Source: Clostridium sp. JN-9
Lineage (GTDB): Bacteria > Bacillota > Clostridia > Clostridiales > Clostridiaceae
DNA length: 64,000 nt
Assembly: GCF_004103695.1 (NCBI RefSeq)
Contig: NZ_CP035280.1
Span: forward strand, 682,001 to 746,000
Reading direction: 5' to 3'
The stretch's first letter is position 1. Each line of letters begins with the position of its first letter. The notes under the pieces are model-generated. The model was not told where the DNA came from. It searched no databases and saw only the letters and a list, made by a program, of their open reading frames with translations. Positions 1 through 8,916 of the stretch are shown here, in pieces. The translations under genes and the position numbers were made by a program.

Positions 1-1230
1 TGCATTGCTCTTGCTTCGCAGGTAAGCATTAATTTATTTGCTAACGGTTTTATAGTAGCATTATCTGTAATTATTTTACCAGTTCTTTTATACTTTAATA
101 GAGAGTTCAATCCTATAAAATTGACTTGTATAGTTGGAATAGTATCTCCTGTTTATAGAGGAATTATGCTGTATATCAGCAATACTGGTTTTAATCAGGT
201 AGTAAATTTAGTTGCTACTGATATGTTATTTTATTTTATATATGGAATAATATATTATTTTTTATATTGGCAGAAAACAAATGCAAATCTGACTAATTTT
301 TTTGCATCAATTTTCACATGTGATTTTCTTTCCAATGTTTTAGAGGTAAGCGTACTTCTAGATTTCAAAGATAAGTATTATATATTTCAGGATTTAGCAA
401 TTATTGCTTTTGTAAGAAGTACAATTGCAGTATGTGTAATAATGTTGTTTAAATACTATAGTTCTCTTCTCATAAGAGAGGAACATGAAGAGAGATATAG
501 AAAGCTTATTTTTATTACTTCAAAGTTAAAAAGTGAAGTATATTTTATGAATAAAAATATAACAGGTATAGAAGAAGTTATGAAAAAAGCTTATTATCTT
601 TATAAAGCACTATCTGACAATAATTATCCCGTTGAATTCAAAAATACATCTTTGGCAATAGCAAAAGATGTTCATGAGATTAAAAAGGATTATATAAGTG
701 TCATAAGGGGATTGGAAGATACTTTTGATGAAAAAAATGACAATGTTAAAATGGATATTAAGGATATAACAATTATTATAGAAGCTGATGCAAAAGAATA
801 TATAAGAAGAAATAAGCTGGAGATATTCCTGGACTTTAAAATATATGATGATTTTATGGTAGAAAAACATTATTATCTGGTATCTGTACTGAGGAATCTA
901 ATTTACAATAGTATAGAGGCTATAGGAAAGAGAAAAAACGGTTATATAAGAGTTGTAATCAATAAAAGCAAAGATGATTATGTTTTCACAGTGTCAGACA
1001 ATGGACAAGGCATAAAAAGTGAAAATATAGATTACATTTTTAATCCGGGGTTTACAACAAAATTTAATGAAGAAACCGGTGATATTTGCAGAGGCATTGG
1101 CCTTTCACATGTTAAGGGCATCATTAATGATGTGTTTTTGGGATCCATATCAGTTAATTCTCAAGAGGGAAAGGGAGCGGAGTTTATAATAAAAATAAAT
1201 AAAGACAAACTAGAGGGTGATGCAAATTGA
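1..1230 (+). CDS. Sensor histidine kinase, GlnK (YcbA)-like, 5' end outside window
   Basis: The frame is open from base 1, so the true start lies upstream; the TTG at 121 is internal. The visible part starts with several hydrophobic membrane segments (to about base 480), followed by a cytoplasmic kinase region. The likely phospho-acceptor His is in the motif AKDVHEIKKDY (His codon at 673-675). The ATP-binding N box (LRNLIYNSIEAI), G1 box (DNGQGI) and G2 box (RGIGLSHVKG) are all present. The H-box style and the GlnL-type regulator that follows match the B. subtilis GlnK/GlnL (YcbA/YcbB) glutamine-sensing pair. The signal sensed here is inferred, not shown. The stop overlaps the next start (TTGA), indicating translational coupling. 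Confidence 0.85.
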   Translation, partial: CIALASQVSINLFANGFIVALSVIILPVLLYFNREFNPIKLTCIVGIVSPVYRGIMLYISNTGFNQVVNLVATDMLFYFIYGIIYYFLYWQKTNANLTNFFASIFTCDFLSNVLEVSVLLDFKDKYYIFQDLAIIAFVRSTIAVCVIMLFKYYSSLLIREEHEERYRKLIFITSKLKSEVYFMNKNITGIEEVMKKAYYLYKALSDNNYPVEFKNTSLAIAKDVHEIKKDYISVIRGLEDTFDEKNDNVKMDIKDITIIIEADAKEYIRRNKLEIFLDFKIYDDFMVEKHYYLVSVLRNLIYNSIEAIGKRKNGYIRVVINKSKDDYVFTVSDNGQGIKSENIDYIFNPGFTTKFNEETGDICRGIGLSHVKGIINDVFLGSISVNSQEGKGAEFIIKINKDKLEGDAN

Positions 1231-2060
1231 GATTTTATATTTTGGATGATGATATAAATATAGTAAAAATACTTACTATGATAATAGAAGGAGAAGATGA
1301 TTCTTATGATGTGGTGGGCAGTTCCTGCGATGCTGAATCTGCCTTAGATGAAATACTTTTAATTAAGCCGGATATTGTACTTGTTGATTTACTTATGCCC
1401 GTAATAGATGGAAATACTTTGGTAAAGAAGATTAAGGACATAAAACCAGATATCTGCTTCATTATGATATCTCAGGTGCAGGATACTAAATTAAGATCAG
1501 ATTCATATGAAGCGGGAATAGAATTTTTTATAAATAAGCCCATAAATAAGATTGAGGTAAAAAATGTTATTTCAAAGGTGGCTGAAAAGATAGAAATGAA
1601 AAATATGCTGTCTGATATAAAGAAAATGCTGAATACTTCGGATAAAAATGACGATGATAAAAATAGGGATGTAATTAAAATAAAACATGTTTTAGGGATG
1701 CTTGGAATGCTTGGCGAAAAGGGGACCAATGATATAATTAAAATATGTTCATATATGATAGATAACAATAAAAGTATAGATGAGTGTAATTTGAATGAGT
1801 TAGAGAGTTATTTAGGTGATAATCCTCAGATTGTAAAACAAAGAATAAGAAGAGCAATAAAGAATGGACTTACCAATATAGCTAATCTTGGTATTGAGGA
1901 TTATGCTAATGACACTTTTAATATTTACGCAAATGTACTTTTTGATTTCTCCAGTGTAAAGGCCGAAATGGATTATATAAACGGTAAGAAGAAAGTGGGA
2001 GGAAAGGTTTCAATAAATAAATTTATTGAAGGCCTCATATTTACCTGTCAGGATAATTAG
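1227..2060 (+). CDS. Response regulator with YcbB/GlnL-type output domain
   Basis: 277 residues starting at a TTG that overlaps the kinase stop codon. The N-terminal receiver domain (about 1-120) has the acidic cluster DDD near residue 7, the phospho-acceptor Asp in VLVDLLMP (about residue 54) and the conserved Lys in NKPINK. The C-terminal half (about 150-277) is not a common winged-helix or LytTR output. It resembles the YcbB domain of GlnL, a family that controls glutamine transport and glutaminase genes in Bacillus. Because the arginine/ornithine cluster starts about 125 bp downstream, after a terminator, regulation of nitrogen or amino-acid use is plausible but inferred. Confidence 0.85.
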   Translation: MRFYILDDDINIVKILTMIIEGEDDSYDVVGSSCDAESALDEILLIKPDIVLVDLLMPVIDGNTLVKKIKDIKPDICFIMISQVQDTKLRSDSYEAGIEFFINKPINKIEVKNVISKVAEKIEMKNMLSDIKKMLNTSDKNDDDKNRDVIKIKHVLGMLGMLGEKGTNDIIKICSYMIDNNKSIDECNLNELESYLGDNPQIVKQRIRRAIKNGLTNIANLGIEDYANDTFNIYANVLFDFSSVKAEMDYINGKKKVGGKVSINKFIEGLIFTCQDN

Positions 2061-2071
2061 AATTAATATAA

Positions 2072-2114
2072 ATTAAAAGTTCTTAAAATTATTTGGATTT
2101 TAAGAACTTTTTTT
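2072..2114 (+). terminator. Rho-independent terminator after the two-component pair
   Basis: An A+T-rich hairpin with arms AAAGTTCTTAAAAT and ATTTTAAGAACTTT, followed by a T run. It separates the regulator gene from the ornithine carbamoyltransferase gene. Confidence 0.8.
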
Positions 2115-2184
2115 GATTTAAAATGATTTATTTTGAAACTGTAATTTTAAAATTAGGTATATTCAAAATACAGGAGGTAATAAA

Positions 2185-3183
2185 ATGTACAATTTGAGGA
2201 ACAGAAGTTTTTTAACTTTAATGGATTTTACACCAAAGGAGATAAACTATATGCTGGAGCTTGCAGCAAATCTAAAAAAAGCAAAATATGCTGGTACAGA
2301 GCAGCAGAAACTTAAAGGGAAAAATATTGTACTTTTATTTGAAAAGGATTCCACAAGAACAAGATGCTCTTTTGAAGTTGGTGCACTGGATCAGGGAGCT
2401 CATGTTACATATCTTGGACCAACAGGTTCACAGATGGGAAAGAAAGAGTCAATTGCTGATACAGCAAGGGTTTTAGGCAGAATGTACGATGGCATTGAGT
2501 ATAGAGGATTTGACCAGTCAGTGGTTGAAGATCTTGCTAAATATTCTGGAGTACCAGTATGGAATGGCCTTACAACACAGGATCATCCAACACAAATATT
2601 AGCTGACTTTTTAACAATTCAGGAACATATTGATAAGCCATTAAATAAGATAGTATTTGCCTATTGCGGAGATGGAAGAAACAATATGGCTAATGCCCTT
2701 ATGATTGGTGCATCAAAGATGGGAATGGACTTTAGAATAGTTTCTCCAAAGGAATTATTTCCAGATGAAAAATTAGTTGCAAAATGCAAAAAAGTTGCAG
2801 AGGAAACAGGTGCAAAGATTACAATAACTGAAAATGTTGCTGAAGGTGTAAAAAATACTGATGTTCTTTATACTGATGTATGGGTATCCATGGGAGAGGC
2901 TCCTGAAGTTTGGGAATCAAGGATAAAATTATTAAAGCCATATCAGGTTAATGATGAAATGATTAAATTAACATCAAATCCAAAGGTTATATTTGAACAC
3001 TGTTTACCATCATTTCATGATTTAAACACAAAGATTGGCAGAGAAATACATGAAAAATTCGGTTTAACAGCTATGGAAGTAACAGATGAAGTATTTGAAG
3101 GAAAACATTCAGTAGTATTTGATGAAGCTGAAAACAGGATGCATACAATAAAAGCCGTAATGGTTGCCACACTTGGAAATTAA
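2185..3183 (+). CDS. arcB: Ornithine carbamoyltransferase, probably catabolic
   Basis: 332 residues, full length for the family. It interconverts citrulline plus phosphate with ornithine plus carbamoyl phosphate. The carbamoyl-phosphate loop STRTRCS is at about residues 56-62, HPTQ at 134-137, and the ornithine-loop motif HCLPSFHD at about 272-279. The last motif separates it from aspartate and putrescine carbamoyltransferases. A strong AGGAGG precedes the ATG. Carbamate kinase and two amino-acid transporters follow, so the enzyme probably works in the catabolic direction and supplies carbamoyl phosphate for ATP formation. The symbol argF would apply if it were biosynthetic, but no other arg biosynthetic gene is nearby. 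Confidence 0.9.
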   Translation: MYNLRNRSFLTLMDFTPKEINYMLELAANLKKAKYAGTEQQKLKGKNIVLLFEKDSTRTRCSFEVGALDQGAHVTYLGPTGSQMGKKESIADTARVLGRMYDGIEYRGFDQSVVEDLAKYSGVPVWNGLTTQDHPTQILADFLTIQEHIDKPLNKIVFAYCGDGRNNMANALMIGASKMGMDFRIVSPKELFPDEKLVAKCKKVAEETGAKITITENVAEGVKNTDVLYTDVWVSMGEAPEVWESRIKLLKPYQVNDEMIKLTSNPKVIFEHCLPSFHDLNTKIGREIHEKFGLTAMEVTDEVFEGKHSVVFDEAENRMHTIKAVMVATLGN

Positions 3184-3203
3184 GCAGAAAGGGGAAATTA
3201 GAT

Positions 3204-4154
3204 ATGGCAAGAATAGTAGTAGCTCTTGGAGGAAATGCTCTTCAGGCTAATCCTAATGATAAATCAGCGGAATCACAGCTTAAAACATGCATTGAGACTT
3301 CAAGACCAATTGTTGATCTTATTGAAGATGGACATGAAGTTATAATAGCCCATGGAAATGGGCCCCAGATTGGTCAGATAGTTGGTGCATATGAGACAGC
3401 AGCTTCAGTAAATGGGAAAAATACAATTATGCCATTTCCTGAATGTGGTGCTATGAGTCAGGGCTATATAGGATATCAGCTGCAGCAGGCAATAAGAGAA
3501 GAAATTAAAAAAAGGGGAATAAATAAGGAAGTTGCTACTGTTATTACTCAGGTTGTAGTAGATGAGAATGACCCTGCATTTAAAAATCCAACTAAGCCTG
3601 TAGGATCATTTTTTACTGAAGAACAAGCTAAAAAGTTAATGTCAGAAAAAGGATATATTATGAAAGAGGATGCAAATAGGGGATGGAGAAGGGTAGTTCC
3701 ATCACCTCTCCCTAAAACTGTAGTTGAGGAACCTATAATTAAGACACTGGTAAATGCCGGTCATGTGGTTATAACTGTAGGCGGAGGCGGAATTCCTGTA
3801 GTTGAAAAAGAAAATGGTAAGCTTGAAGGTGTTCCAGCAGTAATAGACAAGGATTTTGCTTCAGAAAAGATTGCAGAGTTAATGGATGCAGATACTTTAA
3901 TCATTTTAACTGCAGTAGAGCAGGTAGCAATTAATTTTGGAAAGCCAAATCAAAAGAATATTTCCAAAATGACAGTGGATGATGTAAATAGATATATTGA
4001 GGAAGGCCATTTTGCGCCTGGCTCAATGCTCCCAAAAGTTAAAGCAGCTGTAAAGTTTGTTGAAACAAAACCAGATAGAAAAGCGGTGATAACATCACTT
4101 CAAAAGGCTAAAGAAGCTATAAAGGGTTTGGCAGGTACAACTATAACAAGGTAA
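3204..4154 (+). CDS. arcC: Carbamate kinase
   Basis: 316 residues, the usual length. It transfers the phosphate of carbamoyl phosphate to ADP, giving ATP, CO2 and ammonia. The N-terminal ALGGNAL motif, the HGNGPQ segment, the VGGGGIPV glycine loop and the late PGSMLPKV segment are typical of the family. It lies 20 bp after the ornithine carbamoyltransferase gene with its own Shine-Dalgarno (AAAGGGG), consistent with one operon. Together the two enzymes make the energy-yielding half of the arginine deiminase pathway. Confidence 0.95.
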   Translation: MARIVVALGGNALQANPNDKSAESQLKTCIETSRPIVDLIEDGHEVIIAHGNGPQIGQIVGAYETAASVNGKNTIMPFPECGAMSQGYIGYQLQQAIREEIKKRGINKEVATVITQVVVDENDPAFKNPTKPVGSFFTEEQAKKLMSEKGYIMKEDANRGWRRVVPSPLPKTVVEEPIIKTLVNAGHVVITVGGGGIPVVEKENGKLEGVPAVIDKDFASEKIAELMDADTLIILTAVEQVAINFGKPNQKNISKMTVDDVNRYIEEGHFAPGSMLPKVKAAVKFVETKPDRKAVITSLQKAKEAIKGLAGTTITR

Positions 4155-4182
4155 TATACTTTAATTAAATGGGGAAATGAAA

Positions 4183-5577
4183 ATGGAATCAAATCAAAAG
4201 GATATAAAAGAAGTTCTCGGTAAATCAAAGGGTTTGGATCGTAGTCTTTCGAGCAGACATATTCAGATGTATACCATAGGTTCAACTATTGGGACAGGCA
4301 TATTCCTAGCCTCTGGAAATGTATTGCATAAGGCAGGCCCGGGCGGTGCAGTTGTTGCGTACATAATTGCAGCTGTGATTATGTATTTAATGATGAGCTG
4401 TCTGGGGGAGCTTTCAGTGGCGATGCCGGTATCTGGCAATGTACAAGCCTATGCAACAGAATTTATCAGCGATGAAATGGGATTTACAGCAGGATGGATG
4501 AAATGGATAAGCTGTGCAGTTACTGTTACAGCACAAGTAGTTGCTTCATCTATTATAATGAAAAATATATTTCCCAATGTAGGTTCTACGTTTTGGATAG
4601 TTCTATTTGTAATATTATTAACAGCATTAAATATACTTCCATCTAAAAGCTATGGAGAGACAGAATTTTGGTTTGCAAGCATTAAAGTAATTGCAGTTAT
4701 AATATTTGTAATTGCAGGCATAGGAATGATAACTGGTATTATAGGAGGGGAACCTATAGGATTTAACAATTTTGTTAATGATCATGGGGCATTTCCCAAC
4801 GGTGTTAAGGCGGTATTAATATCCATGCCATCAGCAATATTTGCTTTTGGTGGTTCAGATCTTATTGCTACTGCTGCTGGAGAAAGCAAGAACCCCGGTA
4901 TTGAAATGCCGAAGGCCATAAACGGATTTGTAATTAAGATAACATTGTGTTATTCGGTATGTATTTTCATTATTGGCTGTATACTTCCCTGGAGACAAGC
5001 TAATCTTCTTGGCAGCCCTTTTGCGTATATGTTTAAAAGCATAGGGATTAATTCTGCGGCACTATTGGTTAATATAATAGTTCTTACATCAGCACTATCT
5101 TCTGCCAATGGATTTCTTTATGCCAGCACAAGAACATTATGGTCACTTGCAAAGCATAAACAAGCTCCTCAGATATTGGGGAAAACAAATAGTAAAAAGG
5201 TACCCGTGTATTCACTTGCTATATCCATAGCATTTGCATTATTTGCAATAGTAACCAGTTTTATAGCAGCTGATACGGTTTATCTTTTTCTTATATCACT
5301 TCTTTCCTGTATTGATTTATTTGTTTATGTTGTGGACTGTATATGTGAGATGCGTTTTAGAAGACGTTATGTAAAAGAAGGCAATAAAGTGGAAGACTTA
5401 AAATACAAGACTCCGTTTTATCCAATAAGCCCAATTTTATCTATAATAGTTTGTGTGGGAATAGCTATGACCATGTTATTTGATCCCGGAGAGAGAATTG
5501 TAATTATTTCAGGAGTTCCTACAATTTTAGTATTATATTTTGGATATAAGATTTTTAATATTAGAAAATGTAAATAA
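4183..5577 (+). CDS. Amino-acid permease, APC superfamily (AAT-like)
   Basis: Integral membrane transporter of about 464 residues with roughly 12 hydrophobic segments. The first helix carries the APC-type substrate loop GSTIGTGIFLASG, and a GELSVAMPVSG segment follows helix 2; both are typical of H+/amino-acid symporters of the AAT group. An ATG at 4177 lies only 2 bp from the GGGG Shine-Dalgarno, so the ATG at 4183 (spacing 8) is the better start. It lies 28 bp after arcC in the same direction. The substrate is inferred to be an arginine-pathway amino acid such as arginine, citrulline or ornithine; sequence alone does not settle it. Confidence 0.85.
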   Translation: MESNQKDIKEVLGKSKGLDRSLSSRHIQMYTIGSTIGTGIFLASGNVLHKAGPGGAVVAYIIAAVIMYLMMSCLGELSVAMPVSGNVQAYATEFISDEMGFTAGWMKWISCAVTVTAQVVASSIIMKNIFPNVGSTFWIVLFVILLTALNILPSKSYGETEFWFASIKVIAVIIFVIAGIGMITGIIGGEPIGFNNFVNDHGAFPNGVKAVLISMPSAIFAFGGSDLIATAAGESKNPGIEMPKAINGFVIKITLCYSVCIFIIGCILPWRQANLLGSPFAYMFKSIGINSAALLVNIIVLTSALSSANGFLYASTRTLWSLAKHKQAPQILGKTNSKKVPVYSLAISIAFALFAIVTSFIAADTVYLFLISLLSCIDLFVYVVDCICEMRFRRRYVKEGNKVEDLKYKTPFYPISPILSIIVCVGIAMTMLFDPGERIVIISGVPTILVLYFGYKIFNIRKCK

Positions 5578-5579
5578 AG

Positions 5580-5617
5580 AAGAGATTTGACTTATTTGCA
5601 TAAGCCAAATCTCTTTT
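5580..5617 (+). terminator. Terminator between the two transporter genes
   Basis: A hairpin with arms AAGAGATTTG and CAAATCTCTT followed by TT. It may end the first transcript or act as a partial terminator reducing expression of the second transporter. Confidence 0.75.
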
Positions 5618-5654
5618 AAATATTTTGAATTAGATTAAAAGGAGGATTTTTCCC

Positions 5655-7091
5655 ATGGAAAAAAGAGAAGAAGGTAAATTAGGACTTATACCATTAGTTG
5701 GATTAGTAATTGGCTCTATAATTGGGAGCGGAGCATTTTCCTTTCCAGGAGATATGGCTAAAAAAGCAAGCGCCGGAGCTATTATTATAGCATGGGTCAT
5801 TACAGGAATTGGGATGCTGACACTTGGATTTGTATTCCAGAACTTATCTAATAGAAGACCGGATTTAAACTGCGGCATATATAGTTATGCTAAAGAAGGT
5901 TTCGGAGATTATACGGGATTTAATTGTGCATGGGGGCATTGGGTAAGCTCTGCATTAGGGAATGTTTCTTACTTAGTCATGCTTTTTTGCACACTAGGAT
6001 ATTTTATACCGGCATTTGGGGATGGTAATAATCTTGTTTCAATCATAGCCGCTTCTGTGGTGATATGGATTGTTAACGGTCTTATATTGAAAGGCGTTAA
6101 AACAGCTGCTTTTGTAAACGTTGTTACAACTATTGGGAAGCTTATACCAATAATTGTGTTTATAATAGTGTCAATAATTGTATTTAATGTAAACATATTT
6201 ACAGCAGATTTCTGGGGTGGAATGAATACAAGCATTAGTGGAGTAGTACAGCAGGTAAGAAGCACAATGCTTATAACATTATGGGCATTTATCGGTATAG
6301 AAAGTGCAGTAGTACTTTCAGCAAGGGCTAAGGTAAGAAAGGATGTAGGAAAAGCTACCATAATTGGGTTACTGGGTGTGCTCATTATTTATGTTTTAAT
6401 ATCCTTATTAGCACTTGGTGCAATGAAACAAGCTCAATTAGCTAATTTAAAAAGTCCTTCTATGGCATATGCACTGGAACTTATGGTTGGTAAATGGGGT
6501 GCAGTTATTGTCAATGTGGGACTGGTAATATCTCTGTTAGGTGCATATCTTGGATGGACTTTAATATGTGCAGAATTGGCTTTCTCCGCATCAAAGGGCA
6601 AAGCATTTCCAAAGTTCTTTTTAAAGGAAAATGCAAATGGTTCACCAGAGAATTCTCTTTTGGTTACAAGTTTATTAATTCAATTTTTCTTAATATGTGC
6701 CTTTTTTTCAAAAAGTACATATCAGGTACTATATTCTATTGCAAGTTCAGCTGTATTAGTACCATATTTTTTCAGCGCCATGTATTGTCTTAAATTAGCT
6801 GTAACTAAGGAAACATATACTGCTGGAGAAGAAAATATTAGATTAAGAGATATGGCTATATCAGGTATATCTGTTATATATTCAATTTGGCTTATATATG
6901 CAGCAGGATTAAATTACCTGCTTCTTCTCACTATATTATTTTCAGCAGGAATAATAGTTTATCGTAAAGCTAAGAATGAGGCAAAATTAGTGGCTTTTAC
7001 AAAGACAGAGAGGGTAGTGGCATCAATTATACTTATTCTTGGAGTTATAACATTGTATTTAATGATAACTGGTAAAATAACAGTAGTATAA
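5655..7091 (+). CDS. Amino-acid antiporter, APA family, ArcD-like
   Basis: 478 residues with about 12-13 hydrophobic segments. The N-terminal GLVIGSIIGSGAFSFPGDMA and the ALGNVSYLVML region are typical of the basic amino acid/polyamine antiporter (APA) branch of APC, which includes arginine:ornithine exchangers. AGGAGG lies well placed before the ATG. Sitting directly downstream of arcB-arcC, an arginine- or citrulline-for-ornithine exchange role is the natural inference. It has no relation in sequence to the preceding AAT-like permease beyond the superfamily fold. Confidence 0.85.
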   Translation: MEKREEGKLGLIPLVGLVIGSIIGSGAFSFPGDMAKKASAGAIIIAWVITGIGMLTLGFVFQNLSNRRPDLNCGIYSYAKEGFGDYTGFNCAWGHWVSSALGNVSYLVMLFCTLGYFIPAFGDGNNLVSIIAASVVIWIVNGLILKGVKTAAFVNVVTTIGKLIPIIVFIIVSIIVFNVNIFTADFWGGMNTSISGVVQQVRSTMLITLWAFIGIESAVVLSARAKVRKDVGKATIIGLLGVLIIYVLISLLALGAMKQAQLANLKSPSMAYALELMVGKWGAVIVNVGLVISLLGAYLGWTLICAELAFSASKGKAFPKFFLKENANGSPENSLLVTSLLIQFFLICAFFSKSTYQVLYSIASSAVLVPYFFSAMYCLKLAVTKETYTAGEENIRLRDMAISGISVIYSIWLIYAAGLNYLLLLTILFSAGIIVYRKAKNEAKLVAFTKTERVVASIILILGVITLYLMITGKITVV

Positions 7092-7103
7092 GATTAAAAT
7101 AAT

Positions 7104-7135
7104 TGGCAGTCTCATTTGAGGCTGCCTGTTTAATT
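7104..7135. terminator. Hairpin terminator between convergent genes
   Basis: Arms GGCAGTCTC and GAGGCTGCC with a 4-nt loop, between the antiporter (+) and the repeat-rich protein (-). Short T-rich tails on both sides suggest it may work in both directions. Confidence 0.7.
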
Positions 7136-7551
7136 TAGCGATAGTGATGAAAACTGCCATAATTATGATAGTGTGGATAATTTCCATACATAAATGGATA
7201 AAATGGGTATAGATAATAACCATGATGATGTCTACGTCTAACTCTATAATCATCCTCTGGCAAATCATCTGTTTCATCATCAGCCCTATCATAAGGCTCC
7301 ATGGTGTTTAGATCATCTTCTTCTATTATTGGCCGCTGCATCATGGGCTGTTGAGGCATTACGGGGGGCTGCTGATACATGGGCTGCTGGTACATAGGCT
7401 GCTGACACATAGGCTGCTGATGCATGGGTTGCTGCCACATAGGCTGTTGATACATCATGGGTTGTTGATACATCATGTAAGGACATGTCCCTTGCATATA
7501 GTGAGGGCACATTTGATATTTTTTACCGAAACTTTGTATATTGTCTTCCAA
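7135..7551 (-). CDS. Low-complexity Met/Gln/Pro repeat protein, possibly spore-coat related
   Basis: 138 residues starting at a TTG preceded by GGAGG at an 8-nt spacing. Residues about 25-75 are made of near-perfect pentapeptide repeats of the form M-Y/W/H/C-QQP. An acidic stretch (DDLNTMEPYDRADDETDD) comes next, and then an Arg/His/Tyr-rich tail. There is no signal peptide or membrane helix. The composition resembles morphogenetic or coat proteins of spore formers, but I recognise no defined family. The nearest genes of related theme are cwlJ and the gerQ-like gene 1.5 kb away. Confidence 0.6.
   Translation of the reverse strand: MEDNIQSFGKKYQMCPHYMQGTCPYMMYQQPMMYQQPMWQQPMHQQPMCQQPMYQQPMYQQPPVMPQQPMMQRPIIEEDDLNTMEPYDRADDETDDLPEDDYRVRRRHHHGYYLYPFYPFMYGNYPHYHNYGSFHHYR
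7345..7480. repeat. 15-bp tandem repeats inside the Met/Gln/Pro protein gene
   Basis: Roughly eight imperfect copies of a unit like CATGGGCTGCTGATA (plus-strand reading), encoding the QQPMY-type pentapeptides. There is a single base change or two between copies. Such arrays tend to change copy number between strains. Confidence 0.75.
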
Positions 7552-7730
7552 TGGGAATCCTCCATTTAATATTACACAATAATAATATATTCCGACATAA
7601 AAAAAGTGTGAATAAAAACAGAGGCTAAATATTCTTAAATTAAATTTACAAATATTAAAGGAAAAGTAAATGCCTTGTGGAAAATAAGGAATAGAACCTA
7701 ATTAATTAATTGATTTTACAAGGAGAAAAA

Positions 7731-8225
7731 ATGATTAGAAAAGCAGATAGAAATGATTTAGAAAATATTTTAGAAATTTATAATGATGCCATATTGAATA
7801 CAACAGCTGTATATGATTATAAACCCCATACTCTTGATGATATAACAAAATGGTATGATAAAAAGAATCAGGATGGATATCCATTATTAGTGATTGAGGA
7901 ACATGGTAAAGCCGTTGCTTTTGCTACTTTTGGTGAATTTAGGGCATGGCCAGCCTATAAATATACAATTGAACATTCTGTATATGTTAATAAAAATTAT
8001 AGAAAAAGAGGAATGGGAATGAAATTAATGAAAGAGATAATAAGGATTGCTCGTGAGAGAGGATATGTAACTCTTGTAGCAGGAATTGATGCTGAAAATG
8101 AGGCTAGTATAAAAATGCACCAGAAACTGGGATTTGAATTTTCAGGTATAATTAAAAAGGCTGGGTTTAAATTTGATAAATGGCTTGATCTGGCTTTTTA
8201 TCAATTAGACTTAACAAAGCTTTAA
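7731..8225 (+). CDS. GNAT N-acetyltransferase, phosphinothricin/methionine-sulfoximine type
   Basis: 164 residues. The ATG at 7731 follows AAGGAG at good spacing, whereas a TTG at 7710 has no such site. The N-terminus (IRKADRNDLENILEIYNDAI, with TTAVYDY just after) matches the Pat/MddA subgroup that acetylates the amino group of methionine sulfoximine and related small molecules. The acetyl-CoA loop is YRKRGMGMKLM (about residues 96-106), followed by a typical ENEASIKMHQKLGF segment. A hexapeptide acetyltransferase gene follows 28 bp later, probably on the same transcript. The exact substrate is inferred from the subgroup only. Confidence 0.8.
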   Translation: MIRKADRNDLENILEIYNDAILNTTAVYDYKPHTLDDITKWYDKKNQDGYPLLVIEEHGKAVAFATFGEFRAWPAYKYTIEHSVYVNKNYRKRGMGMKLMKEIIRIARERGYVTLVAGIDAENEASIKMHQKLGFEFSGIIKKAGFKFDKWLDLAFYQLDLTKL

Positions 8226-8253
8226 TTTTTAATTAAAAAGTGAGGTAAAAAAT

Positions 8254-8850
8254 ATGACTGATAAAGAAAAAATGATAGCAGGGAAGCCATATATGGATTC
8301 AGGTAAACAACTTGCAGGAGAACGTGAGCGTGCTAAGGAATTTATATTTGATTTTAATTCTTCACATCCAAAGGAATATGAAAAAAGAAATGATATAATC
8401 AGGAAGCTTTTTGGAAAAACAAAAGGCAGCTTTTATATTGAACCTCCATTTCGATGTGATTATGGATACAATATTTCCATAGGGGAAAATTTTTATTCAA
8501 ATTACAATTGTATTATTTTAGACTGTGCAAAAGTTACTATTGGCGATAATGTATTTTTTGCACCAAATGTAGGCTTGTATACTGCAGGCCATCCTATTCA
8601 TTATGAGATAAGAAATACCGGAATGGAATATGCATTTCCAATAACAATAGGAAACAATGTATGGCTTGGCGGCGGAGTAATTGTTACACCGGATATTACT
8701 ATAGGAGACAATGTGGTAATAGGTGCAGGAAGTGTTGTTACAAAAGACATTCCAGCTAATGTTGTGGCTGCTGGAAACCCATGTAAAGTATTAAGAGAGA
8801 TTACAGATGAGGATAAAAAGTATTATTTTAAAAGGCTTACTATAGAATAA
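8254..8850 (+). CDS. Sugar O-acetyltransferase (maltose/galactoside type)
   Basis: 198 residues, typical of Maa/LacA enzymes, which transfer acetyl from acetyl-CoA to a sugar hydroxyl. The N-terminal cap begins MIAGKPYMDSG. It is followed by left-handed beta-helix hexapeptide repeats (for example IGDNVFFAPNVGLYTAG and IGNNVWLGGGVIV). The catalytic His is expected in TAGHPIHYEIR. The C-terminal GNPCKVLREIT ending is characteristic. The actual sugar is unknown. The GNAT gene precedes it. Confidence 0.88.
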   Translation: MTDKEKMIAGKPYMDSGKQLAGERERAKEFIFDFNSSHPKEYEKRNDIIRKLFGKTKGSFYIEPPFRCDYGYNISIGENFYSNYNCIILDCAKVTIGDNVFFAPNVGLYTAGHPIHYEIRNTGMEYAFPITIGNNVWLGGGVIVTPDITIGDNVVIGAGSVVTKDIPANVVAAGNPCKVLREITDEDKKYYFKRLTIE

Positions 8851-8863
8851 TTATAGGTGGATT

Positions 8864-8905
8864 ATAAAGGATCAGGTAAGCTGTAAATTATCTGATCCTT
8901 TAAAG
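8864..8905. terminator. Terminator between convergent genes
   Basis: A hairpin with arms AAAGGATCAG and CTGATCCTTT lies between the acetyltransferase (+) and the gerQ-like gene (-). The palindrome can serve both strands. Confidence 0.75.
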
Positions 8906-8916
8906 TAAGTACCATA

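Noticed and set aside
2185-4154. Alternative reading of the cluster as an agmatine deiminase (putrescine carbamoyltransferase) pathway
   Set aside because: The HCLPSFHD motif and other conserved segments match ornithine carbamoyltransferase, and no agmatine deiminase gene is adjacent.
7345-7480. Regular 15-bp repeats, considered as a CRISPR-like or regulatory array
   Set aside because: The repeats are contiguous without spacers, stay in frame, and encode a clear pentapeptide repeat in a gene with a good start.
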